From Pararge aegeria (Eukaryota; Arthropoda; Insecta; Lepidoptera; Nymphalidae): DNA of 64,000 bases. The translations under genes were made by a program, and so were the position numbers. The DNA lies in NCBI RefSeq assembly GCF_905163445.1, contig NC_053182.1, positions 5,146,001 to 5,210,000 of the forward strand, read 5' to 3'. Numbering within the stretch: position 1 is the first letter of the stretch; every line of letters begins with the position of its first letter. The notes under the pieces are model-generated. The model was not told the DNA's origin, did not search any database, and was given only the letters and a program-made list of their open reading frames with translations. Shown in pieces: positions 54,878-64,000 of this stretch.

Positions 54878-56027
54878 GTTGGATTCGCGTTACGTAACAC
54901 ATAGGTGTGTGAAGAGGCATCGATATCGACGCCCGAGCTGTTGTCGTCATGGTGACAGAATATGTTTTCGCACCCACTCATCGCCTTTCCTGAATATAAG
55001 TAGTTGGATAACAAGGAAGCTATTGGGTTGCTTATTTTTCAGATTTTTCTCCACGTAAATAGGTTTGTAGCCTTCATTCTGTCTTATGATGTTACGTTGA
55101 GCGAATCATATTGTCAGGTAACTGGGCCACATAATATGAGGTAGATTTGAGCGCGGTTTATAAAGAAGCGGCGAGGTTAGCGTTGACACAAGCCTTTTAC
55201 ATAGATAATACAATAAAAGCAATGCTTATTTTTTTCGTAAAACAATACTAACGTATCTACTCGTAATTCCCGTTTTCAGTAACGATGAACAAGGCCTGGG
55301 TTTTTAAGTTATGACTAATCTAAGGAGATACTTATGCATACCTCAACCGTTCACCAATAGTTATCACATAAGTTGGGGAAGCGTTTTCTATAGATATCGC
55401 CTAAATTATTAGGCTTTGGATTAAGGGGATGCCAAGGTTCACTGAAAACTTAGTTGAGTAAGTTTTTTAGTTAAAAATATTTTAACCTTTTATAAAGAAC
55501 AATGGCCCTGGGAATTTCTAAACAATACACAACATAACCTTGTGATGATCTATCCTTTTGGATTTGCCTTTATAAATACTTCTATCCACGATAGTATCCA
55601 CGCTTTGTTGATGGAGTTGAACAATGGTTACTGTATGAAATTAAATAAAAACATTGCAATAGCGACGCGATGGCTACAGCAATTGTTTCTACGATGGATT
55701 AGAGATTTTTGGAGTGGTGGCAAAGCTACATTGCTACCTCCGGACCCTTAGGCAGGACGAGGGTTATGTGGGACTCCCCTTCTAAAGTTTGGGTATACCC
55801 AAACTAAAAACCACCTCGGCATGTCTCTCTTATTGGCTTCGTTAGACGTGCAGACATGACCTTTACTTGAGCCACTTAGCGGGTTGGTAGCTGATATTTA
55901 CCTTATCTAATGAAGCCAATGCTCGATCGAAGTGCCCGGTTTTGAAATGTCCAGTCGCTTCGTCTCTGAACTTTTTCGCTTCCGCCGGATTGGTGGTTGG
56001 CGTCTCAGGCTCCTTGGCGCGACCCAT
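51517..56027 (-). CDS. ODAD4: TPR protein resembling TTC25/ODAD4 (outer dynein arm docking), isoform A, 3 exons, 215 aa
   Basis: TTC25/ODAD4 is a tetratricopeptide protein needed to attach outer dynein arms to axonemal microtubules in cilia and sperm tails. Exons on the minus strand are 56027-55902, 53252-52992 and 51777-51517. All are phase 0 with GT/AG borders and total 648 nt. Residues 1-42 (MGRAKEPETPTTNPAEAKKF, then GHFKTGHFDRALASLDK) supply the first helix of a TPR, completed by AIELAPEEKAAYVSRSRCHL in the next exon. Two more repeats follow (LGEPLKALADAETALKLDP, ALYYCGEFEMSLVHYHRGLR), then FRLGVQKAQEAI as in the vertebrate protein. The last exon has PVLGQLMSDKIYLENLLKNP and ends EEFWRQQ (F205, W206), conserved in the family. 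It stops there, whereas vertebrate TTC25 continues with more TPRs, so this is a short form, or the gene has further exons outside what I recognise. Confidence 0.8.
51815..52075 (-). mobile_element. RTE-like LINE polyprotein end, degenerate, in the TPR-gene intron
   Basis: The plus strand reads GACGTCTACTGCTGGACATA, CTCCCAGCGACTCGCCTGGT and GCTGCGTTTACCGGTGCGGG. It ends with CCCTGCATATTGCCACTTCA, the complement of the WAGH/RPRTGKR region of RTE-type elements. Stops are present. Confidence 0.65.
52400..52735 (+). mobile_element. SINE family B, two overlapping pieces
   Basis: A 3' piece (52415-52520: AGAACTGCCATTTCCTTAAG, TAATCCGCTACCATCTTAAA) is followed by a second, longer copy (52552-52735: TGCGACAAAAACGTGCCGCT, CGCGTAGAAACCTATTTAGG, GCTAAGCCCGCTACCATCTT). 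Both are in the same orientation. Confidence 0.65.
52800..52950 (+). repeat. LINE 3' end (RTE-like tail)
   Basis: It reads GGTTGCCTGGAAGAAATCGC, TATGTAGCGATAAGGCCGCT and TGTGGTGTGCAATAAAAGTA, then (ATTCATTA)n. The same module occurs at 57500, 59595 and, inverted, 62830. It contains its own AATAAA. Confidence 0.75.
53829..53872. repeat. 44-bp palindrome in the TPR-gene intron
   Basis: CCAAAGAAATATACCTATCT faces AGATATGTATATTTCTTTGG across a TATA centre. The arms match except for one position. Confidence 0.9.
53905..54088 (-). mobile_element. SINE family A, copy lacking the 3' end, in the TPR-gene intron
   Basis: The plus strand has CAGATGAACACCCAGACACC, TTCAGGTTCATCACACAAAC, GTTGTGGGAATCGAACCCAC and CCCACTGCGCCAATCGGCCG. 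The GGGGCTAGATGGCGA end is missing or degenerate. Confidence 0.75.
55240..55450 (-). repeat. Repeat family D, minus-strand copy
   Basis: The plus strand reads CGTAATTCCCGTTTTCAGTA, ACGATGAACAAGGCCTGGGT, ACTAATCTAAGGAGATACTT, CACCAATAGTTATCACATAA and GATATCGCCTAAATTATTAG. It lies between the two alternative first exons of the TPR gene. Confidence 0.6.
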
Positions 56028-56580
56028 ATTTTAATTGTCTGAAACCATGAAAAGCAAAATGTTTTTAGTTTTTGACCTACTAGGGACAGCTGAGGACGGA
56101 GTGTCGGGAACTACGATCGCGTACTGCGGTCCATTTTAGTAACTTTTTCAATGCTGTAAATATTCATTTAGCCTTAACCTGGGTACCCTGATATCTTTTT
56201 TAATATACCTAATTAAATCGACCAAATGTTCTTAAAATTAGCCAATATTGCAATACTCATAATTCATCTTAATCTTCGATGATTAAATAGTGAGACACGT
56301 ATGTTGAGATAAGTATAATTTTTTTTGTAAACTGATAATTATTGTGCTTCAAAAGAAACTGTCATGGCGCTTCCTCAACAAATACATACTACTGTGATAT
56401 TAAATAGGACTGTCCAATGCCCATATTACAAGTCCATAGGGACAACTATGTTCGTAAAAAAGTAACGAATTTTGAAATAAATGAACTTTGAATTTGAATT
56501 TGGAATTTGGAATTATATTATGGACATAATGGACCAATCAATGCTACGTCTGTTTTGGTGTTGTTTTTTTGAAAAATTTC
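56028..56580. other. Upstream flank of the TPR gene
   Basis: No gene was recognised. The proximal few hundred bases should hold the isoform-A promoter; no TATA box is obvious. A LINE-tail-like AATAAATGAACTTTGAATTTGAATTTGG occurs at 56477-56508. Confidence 0.4.
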
Positions 56581-56583
56581 GTC

Positions 56584-56650
56584 AATTTTCTGGACCTACA
56601 TAACGATACTCGGTTATGTAGGTCCAGAAAATTAGGGGGGGGGGGGGGGG
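56584..56650. repeat. 21-bp perfect hairpin followed by a run of 16 G
   Basis: AATTTTCTGGACCTACATAA (56584 onward) pairs exactly over 21 bp with 56613-56633 around the loop GATACTCG. Immediately after it (56635-56650) come 16 consecutive G residues. Confidence 0.92.
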
Positions 56651-56654
56651 AGTT

Positions 56655-56900
56655 CCAATCCCAGCACGCACCTCTAACACCTCTAACGTTTCAAGTTTTG
56701 TGCGTTTTGAAATATCACTTGCTTCAATGGTGAGGGAAAAAAGAATGTTCTCTAAGGTGTGTGGAGTCTACAAATCCACACTGGGCCAGCGATGGTGGAT
56801 TACGACCTTAACTCCCTCTCAAAGTAGGAGACCCGTGCCCTGTAGTGGGTCGGTAAGAGGTTAATATGATGATGATAATAATGATGATGATAAACATAAA
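56655..56900 (+). mobile_element. Repeat family C copy
   Basis: It contains CCAATCCCAGCACGCACCTC, CTTGCTTCAATGGTGAGGGA, CACTGGGCCAGCGATGGTGG and GGAGACCCGTGCCCTGTAGT. It ends in a GATGATGATAATAATGATGA run. Confidence 0.7.
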
Positions 56901-57494
56901 TTATCCATTATAATGTTTTAAAAAAGGGTGTGGAGTCCACCTATGCCACGGTCTAAACCCTTCTCATAATGAGAAGGCGAGAATCACAGCGATTTGTCGT
57001 CACGTTATTCTTTAAAAATAAACGCGTCATAAACCATTTCACTTAGGTTAATTGAAGATGAATTTAAATTTTTTTTTTTTAATCCGGCTGTTAACTAAAA
57101 CTTACAAGTAAATTAAAACTTGTTCCGAGCCATGCATTGAAGTTGATTTAATTTAAAGTGTTTTTTAAAATCCCTTTTAACATTATATTAATTTTAAATA
57201 CATTTTTCGTATACAAACAAACATCGATATCGCCATAAAACTGATTGATAGCGTACCGGCGCGCAATTGCCAAATATTTTACCAATAGACTAATTCGAGT
57301 CAATATTAGCATAACCGATCCCAGTTTTGATAGATGGTTTGCCCCACAATAACTCTCTGTATGTAATATAAATCTTCTATTTTTGCCCTCCATGTGGTTA
57401 TATATTAGTATGGTTTATTCATTAGTATGTATATATTTGTATGTATGTTCTAAATAGTGTACCCCACCTATTCGTTTTTCTTTTTAGTCTTCCT
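56901..57494. other. Intergenic; small family-C scrap
   Basis: A second short C-like piece (GGTGTGGAGTCCACCTATGC, AACCCTTCTCATAATGAGAA) lies at 56928-56985. Nothing else was recognised. Confidence 0.4.
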
Positions 57495-57642
57495 AATCCT
57501 AAGGTTGCCTGGCAGAGATCGCTACTTAGCGATAAGGCCGCCTTTTGTATCCTGCTTCATTCTTCATGTGTTTGTTCTTTTTTTTGTCTCGTTTTACTGA
57601 GTGGTGTACAAATAAAGAGTATAAATAAATAAATAAATAATC
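57495..57642 (+). repeat. LINE 3' end (RTE-like tail)
   Basis: It reads AGGTTGCCTGGCAGAGATCG, CTACTTAGCGATAAGGCCGC and GTGGTGTACAAATAAAGAGT, and ends in (AATA)n. It is the same module as at 52800 and 59595. Confidence 0.8.
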
Positions 57643-57786
57643 CTTACTAATGTGTATTTTTAATGCGAAAGTATGTTTGTTTATTCATAACTAAGCAACC
57701 AAGAAACTTGATTTTGGCATAGAGCTATATATAATGTTAATAGTTGATGAGATAGAAACATATACATAAGCTACTTTTATTTCCCC

Positions 57787-58558
57787 CAGCAGGGCTAGCA
57801 CGGGCGGGAGATAAAAATTATATCCCCCGATTATATCCCCTGACAAGGAATAAAATTAACGTGTCCATCTGCTAAATTACTGGCACATGGAATAGGAGAG
57901 GTTTACCCCCGTTTACTATTTACTAGCTATTGCCCGCGACTTCGCCTGCGTTTAATTTTATTTTTTGATGTGGCATTCAATTTTGTTGTAGTTCTAAAAA
58001 AAAATTAAAGTATTTAGTATCACTAAGCCTTAAATGAGGGGTTTGCTGCTGTCCGCTGAGGAGTTCTGTCCTCTATCTCCAACACAACAAATTCATCAGA
58101 TCTACACAAACTTTGGGCAATATGAAACGCATATTATAACCTCTATAGTACAAAAATAATCATTAACTCGGTTATAATTTGTCGGAGTTATGGTGTAAAA
58201 TCGTCAAACACTTTCATCCCCTCTCCCAAAAGAACCGAGCTAAAAAATATAAAAATATCGTCGGGATAAGAGGGGTTCTATATTACTTCTAACACTTCCA
58301 AGAATATGAGTAAAAAGTTTCACGAGGATCGGTTAAGTAGTTTTTGCGTGAAAGCGCAACAAACAAACTTACATTGACATTTATAATTATAATAAAAATA
58401 ATAATAGTAGGGAGGAGGGATTTACACATACTTATATTATTTGGATATTATTTCCACTTGTGCGCCAGTGCTCTGAGAGTTTATAAAGCTGTGGGGGAAG
58501 ATAATTTTATATCCTTTCCCCGGGATATAATTGTGATCTGCCCATGCTAGCCGTGCAG
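57787..58558 (+). mobile_element. MITE family F, interrupted by a later insertion
   Basis: The left part (GCTAGCACGGGCGGGAGATA, TTATATCCCCCGATTATATC, CTGGCACATGGAATAGGAGA; 57787-57914) and the right part (ATTATTTGGATATTATTTCC, TGCGCCAGTGCTCTGAGAG, CCCCGGGATATAATTGTGAT; 58426-58558) together match the uninterrupted copy at 63302-63545. About 510 bp of LINE-tail sequence lies between them. The two ends form imperfect inverted repeats. Confidence 0.8.
57915..58425 (+). mobile_element. LINE 3' fragment nested inside MITE F
   Basis: It begins TTTACTAGCTATTGCCCGCG, ACTTCGCCTGCGTTTAATTT and ends CAACAAACTTACATTGACAT, TTATAATTATAATAAAAATA. The near-repeats GGAGAGGTTTAC and GGAGGGATTTAC on the two sides are a candidate target-site duplication. 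Confidence 0.75.
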
Positions 58559-58990
58559 GAGCAAACGCTTCCCACGGGATTTAAAAAAAAAACCGTTATT
58601 AACGTGGATCAAAAACGCTGGCAACAACTAGTACTAGATAATTTTAACTGCTCGACTCAAACTGGAAGGTTATAGAATATCGTGTGGAAACTCAATTTCT
58701 CCCGCTGCTTATCGCGGGATCAGCTCGTTTTGTCAATGTCAATGGTTTTGTTGGATGTTACGATTGGGAGATTTTAATCTGTGGGCATGTAGAACGTATT
58801 TGAATACATTTATCGCATGTTTTGTTTGGGTAGGTTACTAAACATACCGGTCCCAAAACGTTAACTTTAAATTAAATGGAGTGAAAGAAATTAATGCTCA
58901 AAATTTACGAAGTCCACTTTGTCTGTGTGTTGGTGAATCCGCCATTTTTTTTTTTTAACTTATTGATCGGTTCTTATACTTAGTATTGTA
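58559..58990. other. Intergenic, nothing recognised
   Basis: No coding exon or known repeat was identified. Confidence 0.4.
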
Positions 58991-58994
58991 CAGA

Positions 58995-59450
58995 TTAAAA
59001 AAAAAGTAGAAGCCTAGTAGGTAGATCTTTGTCTCCCCTCCAGGGGGGATCGAGTTCGATCCCCGGCACGACCCTATAACTGTTTGGAGTTATGTGCGTT
59101 TTTTAATTATGCCAGTTTTTTTTCCGACTACAAGTAAGACTGCAATCTCACCTGGTAGTAAGTGATGATGCGGTTTAGACTCTGGAGGCTAACCTGTTAG
59201 AGAGTATAATAGTCATACCCCTAATTGGTTTCTACGTGACGTAACGCCAGAACACTAAATCGCTTAGCGGCACGTCTATGTTGGTAGGGTGGTAACTAGC
59301 CACGACCAAAGCCCCCAACTGACCAAACCAGAGATAATTCAGAAATTATAAATTCTCAAATTGTCCCTGCCAGGAATCAAACCCGGGACGTACTACTTAA
59401 ATTCACAGCGTTCACCGTTGCGCCAGAGAGGTCGTCGAGCTGGGGTTCCC
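58995..59450. mobile_element. Two SINE pieces: tRNA-like head (plus) and SINE B (minus)
   Basis: From 58995 a tRNA-like head has CTAGTAGGTAGATCTTTGTC (box A) and GATCGAGTTCGATCCCCGGC (box B). From 59120 an almost complete SINE B lies on the minus strand: ACTGCAATCTCACCTGGTAG, TTAGCGGCACGTCTATGTTG, GGAATCAAACCCGGGACGTA (complement of the B box) and CCGTTGCGCCAGAGAGGTCG (complement of box A). Confidence 0.72.
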
Positions 59451-59594
59451 AACAACTTTAGAAATTTGTCACGGCGTCCACGCTTTAACCTAGCTTGTGG
59501 AAACAGATAGGTAAGTTAGGCAGATAAACGCAAAAAAAAAAAACATTTACTTTTGTCGTGCAAAGAAAAAGTAATTTAAACAAATCGTTTAAAA

Positions 59595-59720
59595 AAACCT
59601 GGCAGAGATCGCTTTTTAGCGATAAGGCCGCCCATTGTACCTGTGTTTTATTGTGTTGTTTTTGTTTATAATTTAATTTCTGTTAGGTGTACAATAAAAG
59701 TGTATTTTTTTTTTCAAACC
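59595..59720 (+). repeat. LINE 3' end (RTE-like tail)
   Basis: It reads CCTGGCAGAGATCGCTTTTT, AGCGATAAGGCCGCCCATTG and TAGGTGTACAATAAAAGTGT, then a T-run. The module is the same as at 52800 and 57495. Confidence 0.75.
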
Positions 59721-60327
59721 ACCCCATCGGCCATCTGATTTCAGATAGGGTCATCTGATTTCTGAGCTTGGTGATATCCACACAATTTTTCAAAGCGTAG
59801 TTTTTTTATTTATTTTATTTATTTATATTCTTATTCTAACACTATCATTACAGAATACTTAAACCTAATGCGATAGTGTAGCTTTTTTTTGTTTTTTACA
59901 TAATCTTAACGTTATAATATTTAATTACCTATTCGGGTAACAAATAACCCACATTGCAATCCGCAACAATACAAATCACATTGCTCTGATATGACATTGA
60001 GGATGCGGAGGGCGCGCGTCATTGGTGCCTCTTTTAATAAATTTGTCCGCCCAATCGGTACTTCCAGCAGTGTCGGCCGTCGCCTCCGCCTCACATACCC
60101 CTCGGGGACACACAACAGGGGGATGTTTTTTATACAGAAGGAGCGTGTAGCGGCACTTGGCCAGCATGGTGGACTACGGGGTAAGGACTAAACCCTTCTC
60201 TTTAATAGAATAGTCCACCAGAGTCCTCGAGTCTCCTACTCGAGCCTTGTGGGCTGGTAATTGGTCGATATAGATGACTTAGTATTGAAACTGTTACTTG
60301 TTGAATAACAAATGAATATTATGGATA
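59721..60327. other. Intergenic; family-C scrap at 60150-60205
   Basis: GGCACTTGGCCAGCATGGTG, GACTACGGGGTAAGGACTAA and ACCCTTCTCT are a diverged family-C 3' piece. The rest is unassigned. Confidence 0.4.
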
Positions 60328-61000
60328 GAAGCAGGCGTTACTTTGCGGAATTCCATGTAAATATGCGCTCGTCACCTGAGGATGCTCCGGTTTGCGAGCG
60401 AAACGTGCGTATAGTGTACATTGCCGAAGATCTATTTTTTGTGGAGTAAAATAATTGAAGAAATTATAAATTACACAATACTGCTTGATTCTCCTGCTTT
60501 TCGCGGAGCATAGACTAAACTTAACTTAATTTTCATAAAAAGTAATATCGATTATGCATGTCGTAGGTTAAATGCAAGGCGTAAACCTCCCTTTGCGTGG
60601 GCTAGATGGAAGACAAGGTATTCGGCAAATAACTTTTTATCTCGTGCGTGCAATGTTTTTAACAACAAATATTGTGAGACGGACATTTTTCGTGTCAAAA
60701 TTGGCACGTTTAGAAAATTTATTATGACAAAATAAGTACTATAGCTTTAAAGTTTTTGTTTTTCATTTTTGTTTTAATTACATTATTATTATTTTTTCTT
60801 TTTTTTTTATATAATAATTGCTTGCTAGGTACTTACTCCTAAGCAATTGTGGTTAATGTTATCGTGTTATATGTATAACCAAGTTGTGGAAACTTCATTG
60901 GTCTATGTGATACAAAATACGGCATTACTTTTATGTATAATCATACTGTTTGTTTCCCTTGAAAAGCTAATAAATTAATAAATAAATAAATAAAAAAAAT
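60328..61000 (+). mobile_element. Family G repeat followed by a LINE 3' fragment
   Basis: The first part (60328-60500) parallels 33410-33600 (GAAGCAGGCGTTACTTTGCG, GAGGATGCTCCGGTTTGCGA). From 60541 to 60735 a frame of 64 codons encodes RKPPFAWARWKTRYSANNFL, then ACNVFNN and IGTFRKFIMTK. It has the look of the last residues of a jockey-like polyprotein, with a 3' UTR ending in (AATA)n at 60970-60995. Confidence 0.6.
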
Positions 61001-62380
61001 AAATGACTGATAATCTTGGTTCTCTCACGAAGTCCATAACTTGATGATAATTTAGTCAGGTTTTTGCATTAAGTAATTTATACCTAATTTCAACATTAAA
61101 AACTTTGGGAACGGGACAGTAGCGTGCGGGTAAAAAGTCGTTAGATTGTGACAGTCCTCAACCAAGGTTGGTCGATGTACCTAGTTAGTTACATCACGAA
61201 GCTAATAAACAATTTGCTATACCGGTAACGTCGGGGCACCGTTACTTTGGCATCGGCCCGAGCTTATTACGTTGGAAAATTACTTATTCATGCAATCATT
61301 CAGTTTATGAAAAATAGCTGCAAGCTTTTCAACATAATGCAGGGAGAAATTGGTGCATCGACTTTTGGGCACAGTTTTCTTATTGTTAGGCTGTCAAAAC
61401 TTTCTACTTAATGCGCCCAGAGGCTGAAAACATTTATAAGGGGGTGTTTATACAAAGTTAAAGATTATGTTACGTGGTTCCTTTACATTCGTTTTTAGGT
61501 AAATCCGTGTTGTCTGCAAGCTATGAATATCTCAAAAAAAGTTAATTTAAAGAAGTTTAATAATGTGTTCGCGTGTTTGAAGGGATCGCTTTTTACGATC
61601 TCTGCATATACTTGTAGTGCTTTGGAAACGCAGAATGACACGCTTACAGCGTTTTATTTTAGTATTATTGTGAAGTGTGAGGTAATAACAACATAACCTT
61701 AATTGCTTAGGCACTTGTAAGAACTTTGTCACCCAGCCCGCTTAAAAAACTAATGACATCTTATTTGTCAGTTTGTTGAGTCTTTTACTGATTTACCTAA
61801 TGTAGGTACTTTATTTACCTTCATATGCTCCATTTGGCGGCACATTTAAACACCCCCTCACAACTGTTTACTCTCTCTCAGACAATAATGGCATAAATAG
61901 CAAAATACTTTCAACTTTGAAGTCTTGAAGATAGACTTTACTTATCATGATTACTATAAAACCTGGTAATATTAGTAAACTAAGATCTTGTCTGTGGTTT
62001 AGCGAACTAGCTATCTCGCAAACCTGCCTTGGAGTGGTGTGGTGGGTGGTGATACCCGCTCCCCTTCGATAGAGGATGTATCCAATAGTAAGCATTCATA
62101 AGCTGATGATAATGAAAATAGCTAACTTGCACAGTTTATATAGAAATCAGCAGTCAGCAAGATATATAGAAATCAGCAGGCAGCAACCCGCCATACCGCT
62201 TTAGAGCAGCGTGGTGGTAAACAAAAACTTTATGAGTTAAGTTACAAATACAATTGGTACTTCATAGTTTTCCTTTATCATCATCAGCTTCATTATTGTT
62301 CCACGGTGTGACACTGTACAGACAAGGATATACTGACACAGAAAAGATTGTCTTGTAATTATGGTTCCACTGTGGTTACA
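61001..62380. other. Intergenic, nothing recognised
   Basis: The open frames here are short and match no family I know. A tandem scrap (TATATAGAAATCAGCAGTCAGCAAG, TATATAGAAATCAGCAGGCAGCAA) lies at 62136-62187. Confidence 0.4.
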
Positions 62381-62383
62381 GGC

Positions 62384-62391
62384 AATATATA

Positions 62392-62437
<46 letters not shown>

Positions 62438-62510
62438 TTGTTATACTCTTCTTTTTTATGTACTTTGTGTGTGTGCAATAAAAGTTCATTCATTCATTCA
62501 TTCAAGGATA
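62384..62510 (+). repeat. (AT)n microsatellite and RTE-like tail
   Basis: A near-pure AT alternation runs through 62384-62440. It is followed by TGTGTGCAATAAAAGTTCATTCATTCATTC (62470-62502), the end of the LINE-tail module seen at 52800. Confidence 0.8.
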
Positions 62511-62829
62511 TACAGATTTTCTAGTAAAAAGCTGATGATGATAAAGGAAAGTAAAGTACCAATGGTATTTGTACATTAACTGCTACAGTTTTATTTAGAG
62601 CAATCACGAAGTATGTTTTGTTACATCAAAGACACCTACTCAAACGAGAACTTAGATTATGGCAACCAAACACGAATTGTATTTTGTCCATCGAAATGAA
62701 GTGTATTCATATTTAATAAAACAAGACTGCAAAAAGGAAGTGAAAATTTGTGTAATCCCTGTACTGCTAGCATAGGTAGCATCCTGCTAGACATGATATT
62801 GAGAAGAAGGAAGAATAAGAAGAAACACT
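62511..62829. other. Intergenic, nothing recognised
   Basis: No gene or repeat family was identified. Confidence 0.35.
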
Positions 62830-63050
62830 TTATTGCACGCAAAACATAAAATATTTATTTATTTATTTAGAATACTTTATTGCACAAACTTAGAAACAGT
62901 ACAAGAATACACAAAAAAAGAAAAAAATAAGTAAAATGAAAAAATAATACAGATAACTCAAAAAAACAAGAAATAAATTGAAATGTATTCATGAAAGGCG
63001 GCCTTATTGCTGCAAGCAATCTCTTACAGGCAACTTTTGAATGACAGGAC
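62830..63050 (-). repeat. LINE 3' end (RTE-like tail), minus strand
   Basis: The plus strand reads TTTATTGCACACAAACTTA-like text (62877-62893), then GAAAGGCGGCCTTATTGCTG, CAAGCAATCTCTTACAGGCA. This is the complement of the GCCTGxxAGAGATCGCT...GCGATAAGGCCGCC module. It ends in TTTATTTATTTA at 62850-62862. Confidence 0.65.
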
Positions 63051-63184
63051 CTGTGGCAAGAGAGCATGTAAGACAGGGTAGTGCATGTTTTATTATAGAT
63101 CACGAACTCTTTTGGCTTTCGAACCAAGAATAAAATTGTTCGGTGATGGGTTTAAACTATTTATCTACTACCACGACTGAGTGC

Positions 63185-63262
63185 ACAAAAGACATCCATC
63201 GAGTGGCAGGGAATTTGGAACTCCCTACAAAACACCTATGTCCAGCGGCTGCGGACTTCCAT
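63185..63262 (+). mobile_element. RTE-like LINE scrap
   Basis: GGAACTCCCTACAAAACACC, TATGTCCAGCGGCTGCGGAC and TTCCATCGGTTGACATAATG are the sense-strand counterpart of the minus-strand piece at 51820-51880, i.e. the last codons of an RTE-type polyprotein. Confidence 0.55.
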
Positions 63263-63301
63263 CGGTTGACATAATGATAATGAGCCCTGGAACTGATCAA
63301 A

Positions 63302-63545
63302 CTGCATGGCTGGCATGGGCAGAAGACAATTATATCCCCGGGGTAAGGCTGTAAATGTATCTTCTCCCACAGCATTAACAACTTCCAGAGCACTGGCGCA
63401 CACGTGGAAATACTATCCAAATAATATATGGGTAAATTCTCCTATTCCATGTGCCAGTTTGCAGGTGGGCACGTTAATTATATCCCTTGTCAGGGGATAT
63501 AATCGGGGGATATAATTTTTATCCCCCGCCCGTGCCAGTCCTGCT
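63302..63545 (-). mobile_element. MITE family F, uninterrupted copy
   Basis: About 244 bp whose ends GGCTGGCATGGGCAGAAGAC and, inverted, GACTGGCACGGGCGGGGGAT form an imperfect inverted repeat of about 33 bp. Inside are repeated TTATATCCC/GGGATATAA motifs, including a palindrome TTATATCCCTTGTCAGGGGATATAA. It is inverted relative to the copy at 57787. Confidence 0.78.
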
Positions 63546-64000
63546 GACTACTATTGTTCTTACTTCTAAAAAATGTTCTTACTTCTAGTACAGTAGGTTA
63601 TATACTATAATAAACTAGAAGTAGAATCTTCTTGTTGGTATCGCCGTATCGGCAATTTAACATGAATTTACGATTTCGTGACTTACTGCCACAAAAATAA
63701 TGAAATTAGATAAATCTATCCTTAACCTTTTATGACATCCGATCGTATGGCTAGCATTCGTTTTATTGGGTAGAAATAGGTTATGAATATTGTAGAGTTT
63801 TAAGGTTAAATAAGTGGCTATCGTCATCGTTAAACGATACGTCCATAAATTAGACCTAGGAATTTCATGTCTATCTGTGTCCAGCGGCTCCCTGCGATTC
63901 GTGTTTATCGCTCAATAATAGACAATCTATATATTATTATATTTTCTATCATTTATGGATTTTCATTTTTTTTTTAATTCTTAACAATGCTTTAAAGAAT
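63546..64000. other. Intergenic, nothing recognised
   Basis: No gene was seen up to the window edge. A direct repeat AAATGTTCTTACTTCTA occurs at 63570-63587, next to a similar TGTTCTTACTTCTAAAA. Confidence 0.35.

Noticed and set aside
62657..63420. Minus-strand open frames near the right end
   Set aside because: They lie in LINE-tail and MITE F sequence, and no product is recognisable.

Overview
The window is insect nuclear DNA, almost certainly from a moth or butterfly and possibly a nymphalid. The evidence is genes split by GT/AG introns, AT-rich intergenic DNA, protein sequences typical of Lepidoptera, and a dense load of dispersed repeats (tRNA-headed SINEs, CR1/jockey- and RTE-like LINE tails, MITEs). 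No rRNA gene, functional tRNA gene or CRISPR array was seen. The species is not determined from the sequence.

Layout. 1-1.1 kb: repeat-rich flank. 1.1-7.3 kb (minus): a complete five-exon gene for signal peptidase complex subunit 2 (SPCS2, 185 aa), its large third intron filled with LINE and SINE pieces. 7.35-8.2 kb: a short head-to-head intergenic region. 8.2-30.0 kb (plus): a complete 18-exon Set2/SETD2 histone H3K36 methyltransferase (1610 aa; AWS-SET-postSET, helical region, Arg/Asp/Glu-rich stretch, WW and SRI domains). All 18 exon phases join into 1611 codons. 30-39 kb: probable SETD2 3' UTR grading into intergenic DNA with repeats. 39.4-41.0 kb (minus): a four-exon secreted odorant-binding-protein-like gene (151 aa) with a TATA box.

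41-50.5 kb is a transposon-rich accessory block. It holds SINE copies, a nearly complete non-LTR retrotransposon (42.4-46.7 kb; ORF1 split by one frame change, ORF2 endonuclease plus reverse transcriptase open over 930 codons) and, about 270 bp further on, a 3.15-kb fold-back element (46,982-50,128). Its two inverted arms are about 1.19 kb each and look almost identical around a 0.77-kb centre. It is the most unusual structure in the window. 51.5-56.0 kb (minus): a TPR gene resembling TTC25/ODAD4 (outer dynein arm docking), with two alternative first coding exons. 56-64 kb: no gene found, only repeats, including a MITE interrupted by a later LINE insertion.

The host genes are unrelated in function (secretory-protein processing, transcription-coupled chromatin marking, chemosensory or ligand binding, cilium/flagellum assembly); nothing suggests a shared pathway. 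Repeat families are named here by local letters: A (tRNA-like SINE), B (second tRNA-headed SINE), C (third, very common repeat), D, E, F (MITE) and G. These letters are mine and not database names.
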